IMG/VR virus record: IMGVR_UViG_3300049893_000388
Coordinates: 1-35,558 of that record
Length of the DNA: 35,558 nt
Origin: a virus
Strand: one strand, 5' to 3'
Made by a program: the position numbers and the translations under genes. The notes under the pieces were generated by a model, which was not told where the DNA came from, did not search any database, and was given only the letters and a program-made list of their open reading frames with translations. Below, piece after piece: positions 22,425 through 31,898 of the stretch (its first letter is position 1; each line of letters opens with the position of its first letter).

Positions 22425-23048
22425 ATGGCGATCAACACGTATGGGACGCTCAAGACCGCTGTAGCGACTTGGCTCAATCGCGCCGATCTGACCAGCTACA
22501 TCCCAGACCTGATTGCGCTGGCAGAGCAGCGGATCAACTACGGATCGGACGGTCAGTACATATCCCAGCCCCTGAGGGTTCCAGCCATGCAGGCGCGGGC
22601 AACCGGGACTATCACATCCGGGGCTATCTCCTACCCGACCCGCTTCCTTGAGCCTATCCGGATTGTGGCGACCAGCGGAACGACCAGTTGGCCGTTGGAC
22701 TATGTAGCCCCTCCGGCGTTTACGACCGCCTCAAACTCGTCTGGAACCCCTAGTGTCTATACCCTGCTGAACAACGAAATCCAGACGGCAGGGACTGGTT
22801 CATACGCCTACACGCTGGACTACTACCAAGCATTCGCGGCGTTGTCGTCTGACTCAGACACCAACTGGCTCCTGACGAACGCTCCTGGAATCTATCTATA
22901 CGCGACGCTGATCGAAGCCGCGCCGTTCCTTGGTGACTCCCAGACCATGCAGACGTGGCTGACGATGCTCAATTCCAGCATCGCAGCGGTGAACCGCTCG
23001 ACCAAGTACCAAGGCGGCGGATCGTTGGTGACTCGTGTGGTGCGATGA
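22425..23048 (+). CDS. Head-tail adaptor protein, P22 gp4/SU10-adaptor-like
   Basis: A 207-aa protein with the common N-terminal pattern YGTLKTAVATWLNRADLTSY, then IPDLIALAEQRINY, and a core containing PTRFLEPIRIVA and TLDYYQAFAALSSDSDTNWL. These are the hallmarks of the adaptor that docks beneath the portal ring and starts the tail. It ends by ATGA overlap with the next tail gene. Confidence is based on the family pattern and the gene order. Confidence 0.8.
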   Translation: MAINTYGTLKTAVATWLNRADLTSYIPDLIALAEQRINYGSDGQYISQPLRVPAMQARATGTITSGAISYPTRFLEPIRIVATSGTTSWPLDYVAPPAFTTASNSSGTPSVYTLLNNEIQTAGTGSYAYTLDYYQAFAALSSDSDTNWLLTNAPGIYLYATLIEAAPFLGDSQTMQTWLTMLNSSIAAVNRSTKYQGGGSLVTRVVR

Positions 23049-24565
23049 ACCCGATTCTCGGATTCACACCCGACGCCCCAACCACAACGCCGGGGATTCT
23101 TCTCGACTGCACACAGTTCATTCCCTATGACTCAGGGATGAGGGCGGCGCCTTCCCCAAGGTCAGTAGCCGATGCGTTGGACGAGACTTGTCGAGGAGCA
23201 TTTACAGGAACCAAGATTTCCGGCACGCGGCGGGTATTTGCCGGTACCGCAACCAAGTTGTACGAGTTGTCTGGAGCAACATGGTCTGATGTGTCCCGTG
23301 GAGCAGGGTATTCACTAGGCGCAGAGGATCAGTGGTCCTTTACTCAGTTCGGTGACACCACTGTTGCCGCCTGTCTGGACAATGTGATCCAGACCTCTAT
23401 TTCTGGTTCATTCGCCGATCAAGCGACGGCCCCCACAGCCGCCATCGTGGAATCCGTCCTGTCCAGCGGCGGCGGATTTGTCCTTGCCTTCAACACCATC
23501 GATGGGACGTATGGGACATCCCCGGACAGGTGGTGGTGTTGCGCCCTCAATGACGTAACAAGCTGGACTCCGAGTGTCGCCAGTCAGGCCAACACCGGAA
23601 GGTTGATCGGCGGAACCGGAACGATCACTGCTGCCAAGCAGATGGGCGCTGACCGGATTGTTGCGTATAAGTCACGGTCTATTTACGTCGGCTCTTATGT
23701 CGGCCCGCCTACGGTCTGGTCTTGGCAGGAAATCCCACTGTACGGAGCTGCTGGGCTACATGCCGTGGCAGACATCGGTACGGCCCATTTTGTTGTCGGT
23801 CAGGACAACATTTACATCTTTGACGGGGCAAGGCCTACACCCATTGCCGATGGGACCGTTCGGCAGTGGTTCCTTGAGAACTCGTCAGGGACGTACCGAT
23901 ACAAGACAAACGTCAAATTCGACCGGAACAACAATCTGGTCTGGATTTTCTATTGCAGTGCAACAAACTCCGCAGGAACCCTAGATTCTGTTCTGGTCTA
24001 TCACCTAAAAACAGGTCAGTGGGGCAGGGCCAATCGGAATGTCCAGGCAACTCTGGTCTTTAATTCACCTGGAGAGACATTCGATACGTCGTCTGGCACG
24101 TTCGATTCCGACCTTGGAATCTACGATCAGTTATCACCTGGAAACGATGTTCTTGCCGTATTCACTGAACAGAACCAGTATGGAACCTACCTCAGTCCTG
24201 GGTACGTCGAGGGTGGGTATTTCCTTGAGAGCAACTTCCTTTCTGTGCTGGACTCTCCACCGGAAAACAGCAGTTTTACCCTCTGCGACGTTGGGACAGA
24301 CGACGTTGTTACACGTTTGACCAAAGCCAAACTCCAGTACATGACACGCCCGACATCGGCTAGTGTCAATGCCTTTGGAAGCATGGCTACAGGCGGTGGA
24401 GTGACGGCAAGCGACTTCCAGAGCGCCAACGACGTACCTTCCAACGGGAACAATGCTTTCCCACTGAGGCAGATCGCCCGCTGGCACCGACTCCAGTTCA
24501 ACTTCACAGGGAGTTGCAAGGTGGTCGGATATGACGTTCCTCTAAGCCCTGCGGGGACGCGGTGA
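23045..24565 (+). CDS. Tail nozzle/hub protein, P22 gp10-like
   Basis: A 506-aa protein with FTPDAPTTTPGILLDCTQFI at the start and many repeated beta strands in the middle (GRLIGGTGTITAAKQMG, then IPLYGAAGLHAVADIGTAHF and VVGQDNIYIFDGARP). This suggests a beta-propeller as in P22 gp10 and T7 gp12-type nozzle proteins, which plug and stabilise packaged DNA. The adaptor gene precedes it, as in P22-like phages. Both ends overlap neighbours (ATGA; GTGA). Confidence 0.8.
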   Translation: MNPILGFTPDAPTTTPGILLDCTQFIPYDSGMRAAPSPRSVADALDETCRGAFTGTKISGTRRVFAGTATKLYELSGATWSDVSRGAGYSLGAEDQWSFTQFGDTTVAACLDNVIQTSISGSFADQATAPTAAIVESVLSSGGGFVLAFNTIDGTYGTSPDRWWCCALNDVTSWTPSVASQANTGRLIGGTGTITAAKQMGADRIVAYKSRSIYVGSYVGPPTVWSWQEIPLYGAAGLHAVADIGTAHFVVGQDNIYIFDGARPTPIADGTVRQWFLENSSGTYRYKTNVKFDRNNNLVWIFYCSATNSAGTLDSVLVYHLKTGQWGRANRNVQATLVFNSPGETFDTSSGTFDSDLGIYDQLSPGNDVLAVFTEQNQYGTYLSPGYVEGGYFLESNFLSVLDSPPENSSFTLCDVGTDDVVTRLTKAKLQYMTRPTSASVNAFGSMATGGGVTASDFQSANDVPSNGNNAFPLRQIARWHRLQFNFTGSCKVVGYDVPLSPAGTR

Positions 24566-24960
24566 AGGTCAATGCCGAAGGCAGGCTCCCACAAAGCGCG
24601 GAGCCGACGCTTGCGTACTCGCTATACGCCATCTTTCGTGACTTTGCCCGCCAGATCAACGCCCTAACGGAAGCGGTCATGACCAAAGCAAACCACAGTT
24701 CGGCTATTACTGGGGACGCATTGGTGAAAACCGGCCAATGCACCTACCGTGGATTTACTATCACAGTAGTCACTGCGGTAGGTACAATCGATATTAGAGA
24801 CGGTACGTCCGCAGGTGGCGGGACTGTTATCGACACGATTCCTATTGCCACGGCAGCAGGGACCAGGATCGAGAAAACAGTGGGTGTTATCTGCGAAACC
24901 GGGCTGTACGTGGATTTCAATGGTGGGGCTACCGGGACGGTAATCGTGCTTTACGAGTGA
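24562..24960 (+). CDS. Small tail-associated protein, 132 aa
   Basis: Starts at a GTG in GTGA overlap (MKVNAEGRLPQSAEPTLAYS), with a helical N-terminal segment (YAIFRDFARQINALTEAV) followed by a beta-rich half (FTITVVTAVGTIDIRDGTSA). Lying between the nozzle and the internal proteins, it may be a tail-knob or needle-like accessory. No named family is recognised. Confidence 0.6.
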   Translation: MKVNAEGRLPQSAEPTLAYSLYAIFRDFARQINALTEAVMTKANHSSAITGDALVKTGQCTYRGFTITVVTAVGTIDIRDGTSAGGGTVIDTIPIATAAGTRIEKTVGVICETGLYVDFNGGATGTVIVLYE

Positions 24961-24967
24961 GGTTGAT

Positions 24968-26107
24968 ATGGCTGGTGAATACGATTGGCTAGGCCCCCTG
25001 ATCGGGGGAGCCCTCGGTGGATATGGCTCCAGCCAAGGCACGACGCAGACCCAAGGCGTTGCCCCTGAATTCCAGCCCCTTGCCAATGCGGTTTCCCAGC
25101 GCGGCATGGAAATCGGCAACATGGGATATACCCCTTACGGGGGTAACCTAGTTTCCGGTTTCAGCCCATACCAGTTTGCCGGTATGGACATGATTGCCAA
25201 CCGAGCCACCCAAGGAAGCCCGCTGCTCAACCAAGCTGAGGCTGCGGCAGGGAATATCCTTGGTGGCGGCGCGATGGGTCAAACCTATCGAAACCCGTAC
25301 TCCGATGCATTCAACAAGTTCACCGGCGCGCAGACGCAGGTAGGGTCAAACCCTTATGCCGGGGCAAACCCCTATCTGGAACAGAACATCCAGAACACCC
25401 TCGGGGACGTTGCCAAGACCTATAACCAGACCGTTGCCCCAACGATGGCGGCAACTGCCTACAAATCCGGGTCGTTCGGCAATGTTGGTCAGCAGGAGAT
25501 GGAAGCTGCATCCCGAGACCAACTCCAGCGCAACCTCGGTCGTATCTCCGGTGACATGCGAATGCAGGACTATGGGATGCAGCAGGGCCTTGCCGAGGCT
25601 GACATCAACCGCAGGATGGGCGCCCAACAGCAGGACTTGGCTCGAAACGCCGGTTTGTACGGTGCCGATCTAAGTCGCAATGCCGGAACATGGGGTCAAC
25701 AGAACGCGCTGAACCAGCAGGGCTACCAATCGGGCATGAGCAACATGCTACAGGCCCTTGGAATGGCCCCTAGCATCTACTCGGCTGGATATATGCCTGC
25801 CCAGCAACTTCTGGGTATTGGCGGGACCATGCAGCAGCAAGGCCAGCGGTATCTGGATGCCGACTACAGTCAGTTCCAGCAGGCTCAACAGTGGCCGTTC
25901 AAGACCTATGACGCCATGTTGGCGCCGTTCTCTACACGCGCGGTGGGGTCGAGTACCACCGAATCCGGCAGCCCGTGGGCCGGGGCTTTGGGCGGGGCGA
26001 TGCTTGGCAGCAAGCTGTGGAGCGGAACGAACCCGACATACGGCACCTATGGAAGCGGCCTATACGGTGGGCTTCCGGGCTGGGCTTATCCACCGGCAGG
26101 ACCGTAA
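24968..26107 (+). CDS. Probable internal/ejection protein 1, 379 aa
   Basis: Gly/Gln/Asn-rich, with a Gly-rich opening (GGALGGYGSSQGTTQTQG) and a helical middle rich in Ala, Gln and Arg (MEAASRDQLQRNLGR then NRRMGAQQQDLARNAG). Low complexity plus amphipathic helices suits proteins packed inside podovirus heads that are ejected with DNA. It leads a row of four such genes before the fibre and lysis genes, in the same place as gp7/gp20/gp16 in P22. Function is inferred from order and composition. Confidence 0.65.
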   Translation: MAGEYDWLGPLIGGALGGYGSSQGTTQTQGVAPEFQPLANAVSQRGMEIGNMGYTPYGGNLVSGFSPYQFAGMDMIANRATQGSPLLNQAEAAAGNILGGGAMGQTYRNPYSDAFNKFTGAQTQVGSNPYAGANPYLEQNIQNTLGDVAKTYNQTVAPTMAATAYKSGSFGNVGQQEMEAASRDQLQRNLGRISGDMRMQDYGMQQGLAEADINRRMGAQQQDLARNAGLYGADLSRNAGTWGQQNALNQQGYQSGMSNMLQALGMAPSIYSAGYMPAQQLLGIGGTMQQQGQRYLDADYSQFQQAQQWPFKTYDAMLAPFSTRAVGSSTTESGSPWAGALGGAMLGSKLWSGTNPTYGTYGSGLYGGLPGWAYPPAGP

Positions 26108-26110
26108 ATC

Positions 26111-27031
26111 ATGGCAACCTGGGCAGACATTCAAGGCCAAACAGGACTCTTCGAGGGCCTGTTGAAGTCCCTCGGGCAAGAGTCTTTGCTGACGCCTGAC
26201 TGGTATCAGACTTTCGAGCCCAACGAAGCAGGGACCAACCCGGTCAGCGGGATCAGGTATTCCCAGCCGGTGATGGATGTCCTGAGCAAGTACCAGTACA
26301 ACCTCGAATCCCCGCAAAGCGGATACCGCCAATATCAGGTCATTGACCCGAACACCGGGAAGCTGGTCTATTCGGGTGATGTGTTCAAGAAGTCCAACTG
26401 GTATGACGCTCCTCTGGAAGCAGCTGGAGTCCTTGGCGGGATGTACCTCGGGGCCTCTGCCCTCAATGGCGGACTCCTTGGATTGAGTGGAACTGCCCCT
26501 GCCGCTGCGGCGGGCACGACTGGAGCCGCTGGTGCGGCATTTGACCCGCTGAATGCCTATCTGACGACTGGTGGCGTTGAGGGGTCTATCGCTGGTGGGG
26601 CAGCGGCTGGTGGCGGGGCTGCTGGAGCGGTTGGCATCATGGGGCCGCCTGTTGCAGAAATGGCTGGCCTGCTACCCACAGTGGCGCCTACATTGCCTGC
26701 CGCTGGGATGCTTCCTGGAGTGTCTGGATCGCCTGCTGCGCCACCCAGCACTCCCAGCCCGCTTGGCAGCGCTGCCTCCGGGTTGTGGGACTTCGTAAAG
26801 AACAATCCAAGTCTTGCGGGCACGCTGCTTGGCGGCCTGCTGGGCGGCGGCGCTGGAGGCGGCGGCGGTGGCGGCTCCTACGACGTAGGCAACCGAACAC
26901 CCCTGAAGCCTCTGGAGCGCCCGACCTTCACTCCAAAGCAAGTGGACTACGGACAGGGCCTTCCTGGCGGACTAGGCTCCCAGTCGGCGGGCCTGTTCGC
27001 TGACTACATGCGCCGCAACAGAGGAACCTGA
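26111..27031 (+). CDS. Probable internal/ejection protein 2, 306 aa
   Basis: The N-terminal ~100 residues look globular (TWADIQGQTGLFEGLLKSLG; YRQYQVIDPNTGKLVY). Residues about 110-260 are a highly Ala/Gly/Pro-rich hydrophobic run (for example AAGGGAAGAVGIMGPPVAEM and TLLGGLLGGGAGG), as in membrane-inserting proteins. The C-terminus has ERPTFTPKQVDYGQ. The composition fits a virion protein that opens a channel in the envelope on ejection. Weakly supported beyond that. Confidence 0.6.
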   Translation: MATWADIQGQTGLFEGLLKSLGQESLLTPDWYQTFEPNEAGTNPVSGIRYSQPVMDVLSKYQYNLESPQSGYRQYQVIDPNTGKLVYSGDVFKKSNWYDAPLEAAGVLGGMYLGASALNGGLLGLSGTAPAAAAGTTGAAGAAFDPLNAYLTTGGVEGSIAGGAAAGGGAAGAVGIMGPPVAEMAGLLPTVAPTLPAAGMLPGVSGSPAAPPSTPSPLGSAASGLWDFVKNNPSLAGTLLGGLLGGGAGGGGGGGSYDVGNRTPLKPLERPTFTPKQVDYGQGLPGGLGSQSAGLFADYMRRNRGT

Positions 27032-27032
27032 G

Positions 27033-28409
27033 ATGGCAGGCGTCTTCGATTCACTGATGAGCGACGACCCCAAGGAGCAAGCCTACATGGCTCTGGCTGC
27101 GGGGCTTCTGTCTGGACGGGGCAACTTCAACAAGGTAGCCGGTGAAGCCCTGATGGGCTCTCAGAACGTCTACCGGCAGGCTCAACAGGCACAAGAGCAG
27201 CGTCAACAGCATGAAATGCAGCGCCAGCTTTGGCAGGCGCAGATGAAGAAGTATGAGCACGATGCGACAAAGCCGTGGGCAGACGCAACATCTCCTGCAT
27301 CAGTGCGTGAATTCCAGTTCTACAACGCGCTTCCGCCTGAACAGCAACTTGTTTACAACAGACTGAAGCGAGCACAACAGATTCAAGTCTTCAATGGCGT
27401 ACCGCACCAGTTCATCAATGGCAAATGGGAGCCAATGACGAACCTAGATACAGAGGCCGCCGCAAGGGAAACACTGTCCGCCGCAGCACAACGCGGAAGC
27501 GAAAGCGTAAAGGCCAACTACGATCTTGTTCCAGGGGCCGTGTCTGGATACGGACCAGACGCGCAGAAGGTGCCGGTAACTCGCGCCCAAGTTCTTGGCA
27601 TGACTCGTGGCGCTCCTGCTTCATCAGCAGATACCAGTACGCAAGTGCCGCCGAATATTCAAGCCGCGAGAGACGTTGACAGGATGAAAATCCTTGAAGA
27701 CGAACTTGCAAAGGCGACCGATCCGTTTGACAGGGCGGCTTTGCAGCGGGAAATCTCGCGGACCAAGATGGCGGCTATTCCTGCGGCGCAGCAAGGGGCC
27801 GTGAGGCTTGGCGTGACTCCAAGGGAAGAGGCAGTCGCAAAAGGCAGCGCAGCGGCGCAGGATGATTTCGTGAAATCAACGCGGACATCTTACGACGCGC
27901 TGAAATATGCGCCCGCCGTGATTCAAAACATCGAAGCGGCAAAGAAGCTGGTCCCATCGGCATCTTCGTTCATGGGTCCTGGTGGTGAGGGCTTGCTGGT
28001 AGCCGCAAAGTTCCTGAATAACCGACTTGGGACAGACATCAAACTTGAGGGTGTCAAGGGCGCAGAAGAAATGCGCACTCGACTTTTCATGCAGATCATG
28101 GAAAACCTCAAGAAGATGGATGCGCAGCCTTCTCAGTTGCAGCAACAGATGATGATGGCATCGCTGGGCAATCTTGGGACTGACCCGCAGGCGTTGCCTC
28201 GTGTACTTGATGTAATGGCAGACGCCGTGCGGACCAAAGTGTCTATTCACAACAAGGAAGTCGAAGACGCCATCAAGAACGGGCTTGTGTTCCCATATGA
28301 CCCAATCGTTAAGTTGGATGGCGGATCAAGCGCCGATGGATTGCCTTCTGCCGCAGCAATCGAAGCGGAAATTGCTAGACGAGCAGCGGCCAAAGGCGGC
28401 AGGAAATAG
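27033..28409 (+). CDS. Probable internal/ejection protein 3, 458 aa
   Basis: Mostly helical, with a Gln-rich coiled coil at about residues 45-75 (YRQAQQAQEQRQQHEMQRQL) after a small Ala/Gly-rich opening (QAYMALAAGLLSGRGNF). Later it has repeated Lys/Glu helices and a KKMDAQPSQLQQQMMMASLG region. It follows the preceding gene by 1 base. It is likely a DNA-ejection or internal virion protein; no catalytic motif is seen. Confidence 0.6.
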   Translation: MAGVFDSLMSDDPKEQAYMALAAGLLSGRGNFNKVAGEALMGSQNVYRQAQQAQEQRQQHEMQRQLWQAQMKKYEHDATKPWADATSPASVREFQFYNALPPEQQLVYNRLKRAQQIQVFNGVPHQFINGKWEPMTNLDTEAAARETLSAAAQRGSESVKANYDLVPGAVSGYGPDAQKVPVTRAQVLGMTRGAPASSADTSTQVPPNIQAARDVDRMKILEDELAKATDPFDRAALQREISRTKMAAIPAAQQGAVRLGVTPREEAVAKGSAAAQDDFVKSTRTSYDALKYAPAVIQNIEAAKKLVPSASSFMGPGGEGLLVAAKFLNNRLGTDIKLEGVKGAEEMRTRLFMQIMENLKKMDAQPSQLQQQMMMASLGNLGTDPQALPRVLDVMADAVRTKVSIHNKEVEDAIKNGLVFPYDPIVKLDGGSSADGLPSAAAIEAEIARRAAAKGGRK

Positions 28410-28411
28410 TC

Positions 28412-29842
28412 ATGGACCTGTCCAAGTTGTCTGACGAAGACCTGATCGCTTTGAAGTCCGGTGACTTGTCGAAAGTCTCTGACAGTGGATTGATGATCCT
28501 GAAAGGCGCTCAAGGTGCCGCTGACGATGCTCCGAAAAAGGAAAAGGCCCCAGGATTCAGCCTGTCGGCAACCCCACTTGACTCATGGAAGCGGGCAAAG
28601 CAAGACATTCCTTATCTTGCGGCTGGAGCGTTGCGTGGAGCAGGTTCTATTGGCGCCAGTCTGCTGACACCCATTGACGCTCTTGTTCGGAAGGCAGGTA
28701 TTTCAAATGACTACTTCGGGCGCACGGATCGCCGGGAGTCAATGGATGCTGTTTTGCAAGACATGGGCGCAGATTTGGAATCAGTGCCGTTCAAGGTCGG
28801 AAAGATAGGTACAGAAGTAGCGGGCACTCTCGGGGCTGGCGGATTCTTGGCAAAAGGCGCGCAAGCCGCCAAGTTGGCGCCATCTCTGGTATCAGCATTG
28901 AAAACTGGCGGCACGAGCGCTGGAGCATCAACGCCATTCTGGCCGGGTGCTGCCGCGAAAGTTGTAGGCGGGGCTGCAACGGGTGGTGCGTCTGCGGCGC
29001 TTGTCAATCCGACAGAAGAAAACATCAAGCAAGGCACGGCGTATGGCGGTGGACTTGCTGCTTTAGGCGCCGCAGCGAGTCCTGCGGCACAGTGGATGTC
29101 TCGTTATCTGATGCACAGCGCATTGAAGCCCGGAGCACAGGCGTTGCGCACCGGAGATTACAACGTAGCAATTGATACGCTGCTTCAAAAAGGAATCAGC
29201 CCAACCCAAGGCGGGCTGAAAAGGCTGGTTTCTGAGATTGACGATCTGAACAACCAGATTAGCAGTGCTATTGGCAGTTCGACGGCGAAAGTAGACAAAT
29301 ACGCTCCACTGCAAGCGCTGGCTGACACGTCTCAGAAATTTGCAAAGCAGGTGAACCCGACGCCTGACTTAAATGCTATCCACTCAGTCGCAACAGACTA
29401 CCTTAATCACCCGCTTGTCACTGGAGCAGACATGCCTGTCCAGTTGGCACAAGCCATGAAGCAGGGTACATATCAAGTCCTGAAGGGCAAATATGGCGAG
29501 GTTGGAAGCGCGGCGACAGAAGCGCAGAAGGCTTTGGCGCGAGGTCTAAAGGACGAGATTGCGGCTGCCGTTCCTGGCGTCGGGAAGCTCAACGCAGAAG
29601 AAACAAAATTGCTGAAGACCCTCGACATCACTGAATACCGGGCTTTGATGGCGCTGAATAGCAACCCAATGGGGTTGACGTGGCTTTCTAACAATCCAGG
29701 CCGGATGGCAGCGTTCATGGCCGACAGAAGCACCGCATTCAAGGCTTTGCTGGCTAGGATGCTCAACCGATCCAATCAAGTAGCCCAAGGCGTAGGCCCT
29801 GGAGTTGCTCCTATGGCGGGCGTACTTGCAGCACAGGAATAG
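28412..29842 (+). CDS. Probable internal/ejection protein 4, 476 aa
   Basis: The N-terminus has an internal repeat, DLSKLSDEDLIALKSG and DLSKVSDSGLMILKG, a motif common on phage internal virion proteins. The middle is Ala/Gly-rich and hydrophobic (AAKVVGGAATGGASAALVNP). The C-terminal half is helical with LKDEIAAAVPGVGKLNAEET and a late LTWLSNNPGRMAAFMADRST. I see no lytic transglycosylase signature. A membrane-penetrating ejection role is likely. Confidence 0.65.
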   Translation: MDLSKLSDEDLIALKSGDLSKVSDSGLMILKGAQGAADDAPKKEKAPGFSLSATPLDSWKRAKQDIPYLAAGALRGAGSIGASLLTPIDALVRKAGISNDYFGRTDRRESMDAVLQDMGADLESVPFKVGKIGTEVAGTLGAGGFLAKGAQAAKLAPSLVSALKTGGTSAGASTPFWPGAAAKVVGGAATGGASAALVNPTEENIKQGTAYGGGLAALGAAASPAAQWMSRYLMHSALKPGAQALRTGDYNVAIDTLLQKGISPTQGGLKRLVSEIDDLNNQISSAIGSSTAKVDKYAPLQALADTSQKFAKQVNPTPDLNAIHSVATDYLNHPLVTGADMPVQLAQAMKQGTYQVLKGKYGEVGSAATEAQKALARGLKDEIAAAVPGVGKLNAEETKLLKTLDITEYRALMALNSNPMGLTWLSNNPGRMAAFMADRSTAFKALLARMLNRSNQVAQGVGPGVAPMAGVLAAQE

Positions 29843-29853
29843 TTATGGCAATC

Positions 29854-30357
29854 CTAGAGCGTACAGCCAACATGAAGCCTTCTCTTGGCTTCAACGTAGG
29901 CGGCGTGCGCTTCTTCTGGGGTGGCAAATCTACCAAGATAGACCATCTTGCCGCCGATTCCGATTCTTGCTTGCCACAGACGCTCCGGGCCGCGCCATCT
30001 GATGCCAAGGACGCCGCCTTTGTTATGGCTGCGCGCGTTGCGGATGTTTTGCACGTTTTCGGCGTGAGTGAGAACGCGGAGATTTATCAACCTGTTGTCG
30101 GAACGAACTCCGTTGATGTGGTCAATCTCATGTGCAGGCCATGTGCCGTGAACGTACAACCAAGCAAGTCTGTGAGCTTGGTAGCGGTATCCAGCCACGC
30201 TGACTTGCAGGTACCCGTGACTTCTGGTGCCCAGGATTGCTCCTGCTTTATGGCATCCACGATATCCAGAGGCGGCGCGGCGCGTGAAAACTCCAGTATC
30301 GGAGTCGTAGCAGATCAATTCTCGCAATCGCTCTGCGGTAAGATCATTTCTAGCCAT
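29854..30357 (-). CDS. HNH endonuclease with AP2-like domain, antisense
   Basis: A 167-aa protein starting MARNDLTAERLRELI after AGGAG at good spacing on the minus strand. Residues about 55-100 hold the HNH region (HRLAWLYVHGTWPAHEIDHI, NGVRSDNRLINLRVL), and the C-terminal ~50 residues an AP2-type DNA-binding fold (GVLGIRWRGPERLWQARIG, YLGRFATPEEAHAAYVEAK). This is a known architecture of phage homing endonucleases. It lies alone and antisense in the gap between the last internal protein gene and the fibre gene at 30439; the longer reading from 30402 lacks a ribosome site. Confidence 0.9.
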   Translation of the reverse strand: MARNDLTAERLRELICYDSDTGVFTRRAASGYRGCHKAGAILGTRSHGYLQVSVAGYRYQAHRLAWLYVHGTWPAHEIDHINGVRSDNRLINLRVLTHAENVQNIRNARSHNKGGVLGIRWRGPERLWQARIGIGGKMVYLGRFATPEEAHAAYVEAKRRLHVGCTL

Positions 30358-30438
30358 GATGCGGCTCCTTCGCTGATTGGTCAGAGGCCGGCAGAGATTC
30401 ACAGTCTCGTGTCGGCTTCGTCATTTTAGGGGAATAGC

Positions 30439-31377
30439 GTGAGTATTCCAACAACGCTTGAGTCGCTTTCAGTTACGGCGGCCAGCAATGGCCCCGATCC
30501 AACGGATGATCGCTCCACTGCTGACGATGGCCTGAGATACGCCTATGCCTTCATCCGGCAAACGGTATCCCTCGGTGCGAACATCGCATCAGCCTCGACC
30601 ATCGCCCCTCCGAGCACGGGGTATGCGTTCAACATCACCGGAACGACCACGATCACCACTATCGCCTCAACGAACAGTTGGGATGGCCGGATGATCCTGT
30701 TGATCTTTGCTGGCACGCTGCAACTGACGCACTCAAGCAACCTAGCGCTTCCAGGGTCTGCAAATATCACGACAGGCGCAAATGACATGGCGTTGTTTGT
30801 GCAGACAGCTTCTGGGGCCTGGAGGATGCTTGCATATTCCTCTGCTCTTGGCTATTTGACGGTCAATGGTAATCTAACGGTCAACGGTGATACGGCTCTT
30901 GGCAACGCCGCATCCGATCTGTTGTCTATTTCCGGTGCTTCCATTAAAAACAGTTCTGGAAACTGGACAATTCCAGCGCCTTCCAGCGGAAGTACATTCT
31001 CGGCAACAAGCATTGCTGGTGCTTATGCTTTTTCTGCTATCACGCCAGCCGCAAGTTCTGGTTACGGCTTTAGCGTTTCAAACGGGACGATCAGAATTTC
31101 TCTGTTCCACGATGCGTCCAATAATGGATTCATTGGTTCAGAGAGCAACCACCCAGTAGCGATTAGAACAAACAACGCCGACCGTATCGCTGTAGCCGCC
31201 GCAGGCAACGTCGTTATCAATCCTCCGTCGAGTGGATACGGCTTGAACATCCCGACAGGCACTCCCGCATCTGCTGGAGCATCTGGTACGGCTGGTGACA
31301 TCGCGTGGGACTCGTCCTACATCTACGTCTGTACGGCAACTAATACCTGGAAGCGCGCAGCGCTATCGACATGGTAA
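30439..31377 (+). CDS. Tail-fibre-like protein, 312 aa
   Basis: Ser/Thr/Gly-rich beta protein. A GTG start follows AGGGG by a short spacer. It contains NGNLTVNGDTALGN, a repeated Gly/Asn hairpin typical of fibre coiled or beta-prism shafts, and an SSGYGFSVSNGTIRISLF segment. The C-terminus (GTAGDIAWDSSYIYVCTATN) is the ending commonly found on phage tail-fibre or appendage proteins. It is a second receptor-binding candidate, well separated from the fibre cluster at 7519-13221. Confidence 0.7.
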   Translation: MSIPTTLESLSVTAASNGPDPTDDRSTADDGLRYAYAFIRQTVSLGANIASASTIAPPSTGYAFNITGTTTITTIASTNSWDGRMILLIFAGTLQLTHSSNLALPGSANITTGANDMALFVQTASGAWRMLAYSSALGYLTVNGNLTVNGDTALGNAASDLLSISGASIKNSSGNWTIPAPSSGSTFSATSIAGAYAFSAITPAASSGYGFSVSNGTIRISLFHDASNNGFIGSESNHPVAIRTNNADRIAVAAAGNVVINPPSSGYGLNIPTGTPASAGASGTAGDIAWDSSYIYVCTATNTWKRAALSTW

Positions 31378-31745
31378 AGACACTCTGCATCGTGGCGCTG
31401 CTTGTTCCTTTGGTGGCTGAAGCCACCGACAAGGAGCGTCCGCCTCCCAAATGCACGGCAGGAGAGAAGTGGACAGGCAACGACAAGGATTTGCACTTCG
31501 TCGCAGGGGCAACGATTTCCTTTGCCACGACCCTCGGTACTGAGAAGCCCTTGTGGGGCTTTGCGGCTGGAACGGCCGTTGGGGCATTGAAAGAACTGTC
31601 CGACAGAGGTGGGAACGGGTGTAGCTCAGGGAAAGACTTTGGCGTGACCGTGCTGGGGGCGGCTGTCGGCGCCTTTGCCGGTGACCGTGTTCTGGTGTAC
31701 CGTAACAAGGGGACCACGGTGGTCGCCTACAGACAGGAGTTCTGA
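31371..31745 (+). CDS. Exported YfiM/DUF2279-like small protein
   Basis: A 124-aa protein with an N-terminal signal peptide (MVKTLCIVALLVPLVAEA), Lys-rich start and hydrophobic core. After it comes a DKDLHFVAGATISFATTL stretch and Gly/Ala-rich hydrophobic segments like the small YfiM-type family of inner or outer membrane-linked proteins. No lipobox Cys at the cleavage site. It overlaps the fibre gene by 7 bases and begins a stretch of small membrane genes that includes holin candidates. Confidence 0.65.
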   Translation: MVKTLCIVALLVPLVAEATDKERPPPKCTAGEKWTGNDKDLHFVAGATISFATTLGTEKPLWGFAAGTAVGALKELSDRGGNGCSSGKDFGVTVLGAAVGAFAGDRVLVYRNKGTTVVAYRQEF

Positions 31746-31898
31746 ATGGACATTCTTTCACTGGTCATCGGCGGCGTAGTGGTTTTGGTCGGCATGGTCT
31801 ACGCCATGCGTAGGGCAAACAAGAAGCCCAACGGGAAGACCGCCAAGTTCGTTAAGGCGCTCGGCGGTGGTGGTGGCGGACCCAAAGAACCGGCTTGA
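31746..31898 (+). CDS. Single-span small membrane protein, 50 aa
   Basis: MDILSLVIGGVVVLVGMVYA is one transmembrane helix, followed by a basic tail (RRANKKPNGKTAKFVKALG) and five Gly codons near the C-terminus (about 31863-31880). The gene starts directly after the preceding stop. The Gly codons overlap the GTG run that starts the next gene in another frame. A lysis-cassette membrane accessory is plausible. Confidence 0.6.
   Translation: MDILSLVIGGVVVLVGMVYAMRRANKKPNGKTAKFVKALGGGGGGPKEPA

Noticed and set aside
29845-30429. Long plus-strand ORF (194 aa) opposite the AP2-type HNH gene
   Set aside because: It has no ribosome site, odd composition and no recognisable domain, and mirrors the HNH gene on the other strand, which has motifs and AGGAG before its start.
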